A stretch of DNA of 64,000 bases, from contig JAFEVB010000002.1 of the NCBI GenBank assembly GCA_032629725.1, positions 3,534,001 to 3,598,000 of the forward strand, written 5' to 3'. The notes beneath the pieces are model-generated. The model had not been told where the DNA came from and ran no database searches. It saw only the letters and a list, made by a program, of their open reading frames with translations. Shown piece after piece: positions 57,495 through 64,000 of the stretch (position 1 is the stretch's first letter; each line of letters starts with the position of its first letter). A program made the position numbers and the translations under genes. The stretch is from Gremmenia infestans (lineage: Eukaryota; Ascomycota; Leotiomycetes; Helotiales; Hamatocanthoscyphaceae).

Positions 57495-58101
57495 TGGAAT
57501 TCATGTAGGTGCGACGCTTCTGGGGTGGGGGGTTTGGATAGTCGCGGTTTCCGAATTGCGGGGTTCAATGGGAAAGGTCGAAGTCAGTGAAATTGGTATT
57601 GGATGGAACTACCGGCTTGGTCGAATGATGTTTGGATAAGCGTGAAAGGAAGACTTATAACTTCGAACTGAAGCTTGAGTACTGAGATCAAGAGCCAAGA
57701 GCTGAGAACGATGCGTGCATGAGTCATGCCGAATCTTTGGAATGCATTTTCAAAAGTAGACTTGACCGCATAGTGGCTTCTTCTTACCGCTTGTTCTGAC
57801 ACAGAAGCACAATACCTCTTGCTGAGAGCGGACGATACGGCAAACCGCGCAATAGTAAGACCGAAGTAATGTTGGAGTAAGGAAAGGAAAGGGGGGAAGT
57901 AGTCTTTAATCCCGTTTGAGCTTAGCCTGTCTTACTAGCGCCAAACCTTTCAACGTCACTTCGTTCTTTGCTATCTCAAAGCTACCCTTTAACCATCGAC
58001 ATTAGGCTGTCGATTGTGTAAAGCTAATACAAGTATCAGATGATTCCATTTTCTTTGAATTACTATATGACCACCTATCGTGTCACACTAAACAGTTGAT
58101 G
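57495..58101. other. Intergenic region
   Basis: A 0.6-kb gap between two minus-strand genes. No supported gene. Confidence 0.4.
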
Positions 58102-59037
58102 TTACACAGAATGCGGTCTCTTCTCAGTACCACCCTTGATGATGGTACTGAGATCAAATACCGGGACTGTAAATGGCATATCTACTACAACCATCATGAC
58201 AGATAACAAGAAATACCAAGCCGCTATGCTGGCAACAAACCAGCATCCTCCGGCCCCTTCGAGTAGTTTTTGACCTCGCGCTGCATTGTCGTCTGCGATG
58301 TTCCACAATCCCGCAGTGGCAAGTGCGAACCCAAGGGTTGCTCCAGTAAAGATCACAACAAAAACAGCGTTTGTCCGGAACGAGCAGATGAAGAATATCA
58401 TGGAGAGAAGACCCATGAAGAGGAAATAAAATCCTGTAAAAGTCAGCAGCCGATTCTCCTACTCAGACCAAGATTGACTTGACGGTACCAAATGATGCTA
58501 GGAATTCTGGCGTCTGCTTTTGGCTGCCATCAGTCGTGTAAGATGAGATGACCGCAAAGGATGGTGTAAAGGTAGTGGCCACTGTGAGAAAGTGTGCGCC
58601 GTAGGCGAAGAAGACGACACTTGGAAAGGTGTTTCCCAGGATGAACTCTCCAACTCCTGACAAGATCAACAGCAAGCCACCAAAGAAATAATTCGCCCCA
58701 CTGATATATTGTTAGGATTTGCAGACCATGCTAGAGAAAAAAAGGAATGCTACTTTGTCGCTGGAAAGCCAGATGCTCCACGCCAACCCAAGAGCTCAAT
58801 TGAAAGTGGTGTCAGGGCAATGCATAGCCCTAGTATCGCAACCGGCGTTGGATTACCAAACTTTGGATTGAGCCTGTCGCGACTTTCGTTTTCGGATGAG
58901 ATGTTCAATTTCTCTGGCATTTCGCGGGATGTTTTGATGGGGCTGAGGGTCTTTTTGAGGCTGATCTCCGTTGGTAATTCATTATTTGTACATTGGGTTT
59001 TGGTGGCATTCGAAGCCGTGCTTGGATTTTGCGACAT
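58102..59037 (-). CDS. GPR1/FUN34/YaaH family transporter (acetate/ammonium transporter-like)
   Basis: Three exons, 59037-58754, 58700-58489 and 58433-58102, give 275 aa; phases agree. The start is MSQNPSTASNATK. After a 55-residue cytosolic N-terminus comes NPTPVAILGL (residues 62-71), a variant of the family signature NPAPLGL. Six hydrophobic spans follow: AILGLCIALTPLSIELLGW, NYFFGGLLLILSGVGEFILGN, TFPSVVFFAYGAHFLTVA, GFYFLFMGLLSMIFFICSFR, NAVFVVIFTGATLGFALATAGLW and GGCWFVASIAAWYFLLSVMMVVV. Fungal members (Ady2, Gpr1, AcpA) take up acetate or export ammonium. The C-terminus is short. Which substrate is moved cannot be read from sequence. Confidence 0.9.
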
Positions 59038-60185
59038 CTCAAAGATCTTAAGAACGATGTTGAAGAGATGGGAGGATGTCGAAAAACTCAGCAAGGATGA
59101 GAGTGTTGGTCACTTACTCATATATGCCTAAACTACTAAAAGGTTGGTAAAGCCGTTCAATTGGGGGAGATGCCCCCGTTCCTTATGAATTTCTAATCCC
59201 TGCATGTACTTGGTCGCTTCCAACGGGCCACAGCAGGCCTGGATATGGCATGCTGCAGTGTTCTTATCTCAAGAGATACCAACCTTTTCTTTAGATCTGA
59301 GTGTAACACAAGCACGCATTTTTTCTTCATTGATTCTCATGATGGCGAGAATAAGTGTTTTTCTCTCTCAGTGATAAACGTATGGCTTCAAACCCGTCAA
59401 GATCATATAACCACGTTGCAACTTTTGAAAACAATCGATGGAAAACAATCCAGAACTAGTTTGATATCCAGCACATTCATGGCCTGATAGTTAAAACTCC
59501 CCGAGACTCGTAGCTCAAGATCAAGTGCAGAGTAACACAAGCGTATCAGACAGCTGTTGCGCCATCGAGTTCAGGTACACATGTACAAGGCAGATCGAAG
59601 GAGTAGACGAATATGATTACTCAGATTTTACAACGCTCAGCTCATATTTTGTCCTTGCATTTCACTTGTGCTTTCTGTATCAGCGTTACATCAAAACGCT
59701 TAAATCTGTGTGTGACGGCTCAGAGATCAGATGGGTAGGTCAAGTGGCGGGTCTCATGTGCTACGGTGCGACATTTACCTGGCCTCCACGTGGAAGACAG
59801 TCTGACAGACGCACACGCATCATGTGATACGCTTTCTTTGCTGTTGTGTTTTGTCGAACCCGCCAGTTGATTCCTACGCACCAAGTCCGATTTGGCCACA
59901 CTGCCTTTTGATTCTATAAGAAACGCGCAGTGATGACGTCCATGGCTTCCATTATGACCACTATTTACGATATCAAGATCTGGAAGTCCATTATTGGAGT
60001 CATTCACCTACCTTAGGTACCTTAGGAGTGCACAAATCTTGGCGAGGTACTTCGCTTAGACCGGGCAAAAGTCCGACCGCCCCCCCTTTTACCGACATCT
60101 TTAGCTTGCCAACGACACTTGCAGCCAACATTCGCAAACCTAAAAGGAATTAAGGAAAAAAAAAGAACAATAATAAAATAACTGG
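59038..60185. other. Intergenic region
   Basis: About 1.1 kb without a recognised gene. It contains a TACCTTAGGTACCTTAGG motif (about 60010-60025) and ends in A-rich DNA directly before the first tRNA-like repeat. Confidence 0.4.
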
Positions 60186-60664
60186 CAAAAAATCATCTGT
60201 GCTCTGAGCGAGCTGTAAAGAGGGATTTGAACCCCCAGCCTAGATACATTTTCAGAACAGCGGACCCCACATTAAATCGCAAGTAGTTGGTAACATCTCA
60301 GTGTTGAACAGAGGCCTTTTCGGCCACGATGGTGTGACGAACGTTAGCTCAAATCAAGAACCACCGCGACACTACAAGTACGATTGCTAGGATTTTCTCC
60401 CCCGCCAACGCTATAAGAGCGAGCGAAGTAAAAAAGCGTCTATTTCATTTTATATACCCTTTTGGCGGTCGCCCGGAGTTTACCCCTCTTGTTTTTATAG
60501 CTATGAACTTGCATTGAAATTTATTCGCTTCTCTTTAATTGCTAGGATTATTACAGGTCTATATATTAGATGCATCTTTCCTACTATCCTAGGCGTCTAA
60601 TTCAAGGCAGGGCCGAGAGCGGAGGAGGGAGGCAAGACTTTAGGAGCACGTTGTGAATTATACC
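60186..60664 (-). repeat. Diverged tRNA-like (SINE-like) repeat, copy 1
   Basis: On the minus strand this unit has GGGGGTTCAAATCCC, close to the pol III B-box, and ends GCACAGATGATTTTTTG followed by longer T-tracts, as in pol III terminators. Plus-strand landmarks shared with copy 2 are AGCTGTAAAGAGGGA, CAGCCTAGAT, CAGTTGGTAACATC-like, AGAGGCCTTTT and AGGAGCA. The two units are direct repeats about 0.58 kb apart. It is not a functional tRNA: the halves are too far apart. Confidence 0.7.
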
Positions 60665-60765
60665 TACACTTATCTATCTGCATCTCTCCAAGCTTCGCTA
60701 AAAACCCGCTTAACCTTATAAAAACCATAAAATGAATAAAGAATGTCCTAAAAAATAGTAGAAAA

Positions 60766-61260
60766 AAAGAGCAAAAAATCATCTGTGCTCTGAATGAGCT
60801 GTAAAGAGGGAATCAAACCCCCAGCCTAGATGCATTTCTAAGAAGTTAAGCCCCCAAAACCCCACTCAGAATTCGCAAGCAGTTGGTAACATCCCTACTC
60901 AGTTGCCTGAATAGAGGCCTTTTAAATCACGAAGCAAAGACGAACGTGAGCTCAAATCTCGACAACCCGACACTGACAAGGAATTGACAGGAAGTAGACT
61001 TCCCCCGCTGAGCTATCGAAGCTTGCAGAGTACAAATGGTTTATTTCAAGTTATATACCCCTCCGCGGCCAGCCGATGATCAGCCTTTATATATTCACGT
61101 TTGTAAGCAATTACCTCATTGGAGATGTCTTACGCGCACCTTTCTTTTTGCTGGACTTGATGCATGTCTCATAGAAGTGGCTATTTTATTCTGGTACCAG
61201 CATGGTACTTTAGAGATAGAGGGTAGCGGAGAACCCTAGGAGCAGGTTTTGAATTCATAT
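60766..61260 (-). repeat. Diverged tRNA-like (SINE-like) repeat, copy 2
   Basis: On the minus strand it starts near an A-box-like TAGCTCAGCGGGG (about 61003-61015), then CTTCCTGTCAATTCCTTG resembling an Asp(GUC) anticodon loop, and later carries GGGGGTTTGATTCCC (B-box-like). The T-rich end matches copy 1. Copies share about 480 bp with many substitutions and indels, so the duplication is old. Confidence 0.65.
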
Positions 61261-61433
61261 ATGATTAGAGCAATTGCACAGTTGGTATTGAGGGGAGTTG
61301 TATTCTGGACTATCAACGTTGGTTCTCAAGTTTTCAAAGCTGAGATGCTTAAAGCCGCTACTACAAGATCTTTCTATCCAGTTGCTCCGATATGATACGC
61401 CCTACGGTTTTCTCCTCCCACGCGTATGCCAGC

Positions 61434-62249
61434 TCACAAAGCCTCGTCGAACAACTTCAGGAAAGCTGGAGACTCAGCGACATTCTTATCAATACCAGCT
61501 TTGGTCGCATTTGCAGCCTGAGCTAGCCACGCCTTGAAAGAAGTTATAAAGGCCGGCGAATTCAGGTAAACCTCCTCCATCCCAGCTTCGCGCGCCTCAT
61601 TTCGCTTCTCGGAAAACAGACGCAGAGCGGTCATCTGTCCAAACTTGAACTTCTCCTCAGCGATCTTGGCCTCCGTCTGGGTACGGGTATTGGTATCATT
61701 CGACAGGTATGGAGACTTGTCGGATAAGGCCATGAGCTCCTCGAGTGGGAGACCGAAAAGTGGGCTCTATGAACAGGCAGCCAGTCAGCAAGTGAATCGG
61801 GGGAAGAGACAACAAAAAAAAGAAGAAAAAAGGAAGCATATCGGTGCGACCAGATCTGCCATGGTGTTATCATCACCCCAAGCTTGCCAGTATTGTGCCA
61901 TTTTTGAGGAGAGTGCGTGCGGCTGCATATCCATGTGTTAGCTTATGGCTGGCGGGTCAGGGACGAGAGTGGGAATGGGAGTGGGAGTGAGAGCGGAAAC
62001 CTGGAGGATGGCATGATCCAGCATTTTCTGTTTGGCTGCCTGTCTTCGGGACTTCTCTTTCATGAACACGAAGTGCAACTGTCTGACGCAGTCGACCCAG
62101 AGAGTCTCCATCTCGAGCCGATCAATCTCCAATTGCGGATTCTTGCGGTGCACGTCGGTGGCAAAGCCACTGTACTGCACCTTGTAGGCAAGTTGATAAA
62201 ACCCGCCAATGTAGGTGGGCAGGCGAAGAGGGGGTGGAAGGTCCGACAT
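61434..62249 (-). CDS. Hypothetical protein, about 217 aa
   Basis: Three exons are inferred: 62249-62001, 61922-61851 and 61766-61434, all in phase 0. The start is MSDLPPPLRLPTYIGGFYQ. The first exon encodes an ordered region (YQLAYKVQYSGFATDVHRKNP; EMETLWVDCVRQLHFVFMKEKSRRQAAKQKMLDHAILQ), the short second exon gives MAQYWQAWGDDNTMADL, and the third starts SPLFGLPLEELMALSDKSPYL and ends KNVAESPAFLKLFDEAL. The third-exon donor (GTCGCA) is non-standard, so exon 2 is the weak point. Highly helical, soluble, no membrane span. No family was recognised; the third exon's GMEEVYLNSPAFITSFKAWLAQAA could be a helical packing domain. Confidence 0.55.
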
Positions 62250-62924
62250 GACTGTGTTGAAATGTTGGGTAGTGTTGTTGATGAAGGAGGGTCGCGGTTG
62301 AGGATGGTGGGAATTATAGCAAGGTGGCCACTCAGGCGAGTTGGTTGACAAGCTTGGATTCACTGTGAGTCTGTGATTTAGAGCCGTCTTCGGAAATGAG
62401 GCTAGAACTGACCATGTTAGAGTCTCCCTTCCGTTTTGAAAGGCACATACCTTATTGTAATATATAGTCGTAAACACGCACATCTTCCTGTATCTCAAAA
62501 GCCTTTCAATTAACGAGAACGCTGATTAGCGAATATTAGACCTGAATGGGCTTGTTCAGAACAACAAAAATGCAATATAGCAAACAGAAAGTTAAAAGTT
62601 CCTTCCAACGCTATTGATAAGATATATATATGACTTTAGCGCTGGCACTTGACTTGCCAAACAAGACAGTTAAGATGACGAGGATTCAGGGTAATCAAAC
62701 CAGAAGGTAAAAGCATGATAGATAATCGAATGCAAAGCCCTGAATGTCCGACGCCCTGTTCAATTTTACATCCAAATCGCTCATTCCCTCACCCAAACCC
62801 CAAACCCAAACACCCTCCCATGAACCCCACAACTTTCTCCTACTCCCCCTCACCCCCCTTCCTCTTTCTCCTCCACCGCCCACATCCCCACACATTCCAA
62901 CGCCTTCTCCTTGTCAATCATCCT
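62250..62924. other. Intergenic region
   Basis: A 0.67-kb gap. The Pro-rich plus-strand frame at 62744-63136 looks like an antisense reading of the minus-strand candidate. No other gene supported. Confidence 0.35.
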
Positions 62925-63340
62925 CTAGTCCCTCTTCAAGAACTTCGATCTCGGCGCCAAGATCGTGTTACTGCGTTTCCCCAGAATCCAGGATAAGAAC
63001 GCGCAGCCGAGCGTTTCAACGGGGACGTAGAATCTGTAGTCGGGTGTGGGGTTTCCTGTTTCTGTTTCTACCGCGGTTGGGGTGTTGGGGGCAATGGCGA
63101 TGCCGAGGATTGCGTAGCTTAGTGTGTCATTCCTAACTATCCTCCTAATCTGGGTTTCGGGTTGCATAGCAACAATGCATCAAGTCAAGGGAAAACACAA
63201 AACGCATACAGCTTGCTTGAGGAACAGCCACAGAGTCGCGTCTAAAGTCAAGCTTTTTCTGATTGGACAAGAAGTGGTAGAAATGAGATGGGATGGGAGG
63301 GGTAAGACAAGATAGGGAAGGTAAACAATTTCGAAGACAT
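62925..63340 (-). CDS. Possible small hypothetical protein, about 79 aa (low confidence)
   Basis: The second exon (63132-62925) reads NDTLSYAILGIAIAPNTPTAVETETG and then DYRFYVPVETLGCAFLSWILGKRSNTILAPRSKFLKRD. Its codon choice (many AAC, ATC, CTC, GTC) looks real. I join it to MSSKLFTFPIL at 63340-63309 through a weak donor (GTCTTA) and a TTAG acceptor. The first exon is a guess; other upstream exons are possible. No family recognised. Confidence 0.3.
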
Positions 63341-64000
63341 AGGAACAAGACCCGGATCTGGCGGCAAGATAGACGCGTTTGACGCGATGGACGAGAGGAG
63401 AGATGTGATGAATGGCGCGGGTGCTAGGGGTGGGATAGCGGGTCGTGGGCTATGTTGTTGGAGGAGAGAGAGGGTGTGCGTGAGGGGGCAGGGGTGCGGG
63501 AGCAGCAGAAGCGGTAGGCTGAGGTTGACATGTCTTTTTAGGCGTGCAGGTGAAAGAGGATTTTGATTTTGGATAGAATTTGAAGAACAGAATGGGATAT
63601 GAAAGGATACGCAGTACAGCTTGAGTTACGAATTTCAAAAGATTTCGCGTTCTTATGATATAAGATAAGTCCTTTCTTACCACCAGCAGGAACTTAGGAA
63701 AGCCATCATTCAGGTGTGGAAAAGAACACCACTAGTGTCAGACACGTGATATAAAATGCACGTGATTATCAAAGTGAACCATAGCAGAAAAGGTGGCAGA
63801 AAGTAGCGTAGATAGGATGCGACAGCTTGTCTGTTTCGGCGGGGATAAAAATGAATGGCCTGCATACCTCTTTCACCAGGTCTATTGTAATCGTACGGAT
63901 GGCACCGCACATCCTGACGTCCTTGCTTGAACAGATATTTCAACGAACGTATATTCATGGCCAGACCCCCCCCGCGCTCCCCCAAAATGGTATGTGCTTG
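63341..64000. other. Window-end region without a supported gene
   Basis: Open frames on both strands are short and Pro/His-rich. The last 30 bases hold a C-run and CGCGC stretch. The region may contain the upstream part of the small minus-strand candidate. Confidence 0.35.

Noticed and set aside
60186..61260. Functional tRNA genes
   Set aside because: A- and B-box-like sequences are about 190 nt apart and no cloverleaf could be drawn; better explained as a tRNA-derived repeat.
62744..63136. Pro-rich plus-strand ORF of 130 codons
   Set aside because: Antisense to a minus-strand frame with better codon character; Pro/Ser-rich products are common shadows of such sequence.
1..64000. CRISPR arrays, rRNA, intact transposons or terminal repeats
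   Set aside because: None seen. No regularly spaced repeats, no transposase-like or reverse-transcriptase-like frame, and no rRNA-like sequence.

Overview
The window is nuclear DNA of a filamentous ascomycete (Pezizomycotina). Introns are short (about 44-160 bp) with GTRNGT-type donors, CTGAC/CTAAC branch sites and YAG acceptors. The proteins have fungal-only architectures: a NUP98-96 type Nup145, an epsin, a Pho85-type cyclin, a partially-reducing-type PKS relic, a DHA-type MFS transporter and a GPR1/FUN34/YaaH transporter. A placement near Leotiomycetes is only an impression. I resolved intron-exon structures by hand from splice signals and reading-phase agreement; none is confirmed by transcripts or database searches.

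Region 1 (1-18.5 kb) is dense housekeeping sequence: NUP145 (minus, six exons, about 1972 codons), centrin CDC31 (plus), epsin (minus), a mitochondrial EngB-type GTPase (minus) divergently paired with FMC1 (plus), and a 1254-aa uncharacterised proline/serine-rich protein with a conserved C-terminal domain (plus).

Region 2 (18.5-27.2 kb) is sparse. It holds one gene, a PCL1/PclA-like cyclin, preceded by about 1.3 kb with not a single ATG on its strand and flanked by GTACTGTAC-type palindromes.

Region 3 (27.2-38.6 kb) holds lineage-specific genes: a BTB-domain protein, a 717-aa cysteine-motif protein, a 253-aa unknown, a 583-aa single-pass membrane protein with an overlapping upstream ORF, and a small Cys-containing protein.

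Region 4 (39.5-47.5 kb) is an accessory block: a calcineurin-like phosphoesterase, two adjacent divergent genes with nucleotidyltransferase-fold signatures (one degenerate, one with an N-myristoylation-type terminus), a broken polyketide synthase ketosynthase, and an MFS transporter.

Region 5 (48.3-64 kb) contains glutamate decarboxylase, a small CxxC protein, a possible zinc-knuckle regulator with SR repeats, an aminoglycoside-phosphotransferase-fold kinase, an acetate-transporter family protein, two diverged tandem copies of a tRNA-like repeat, and one or two small hypothetical genes. I found no CRISPR array, rRNA, intact tRNA or complete transposon.
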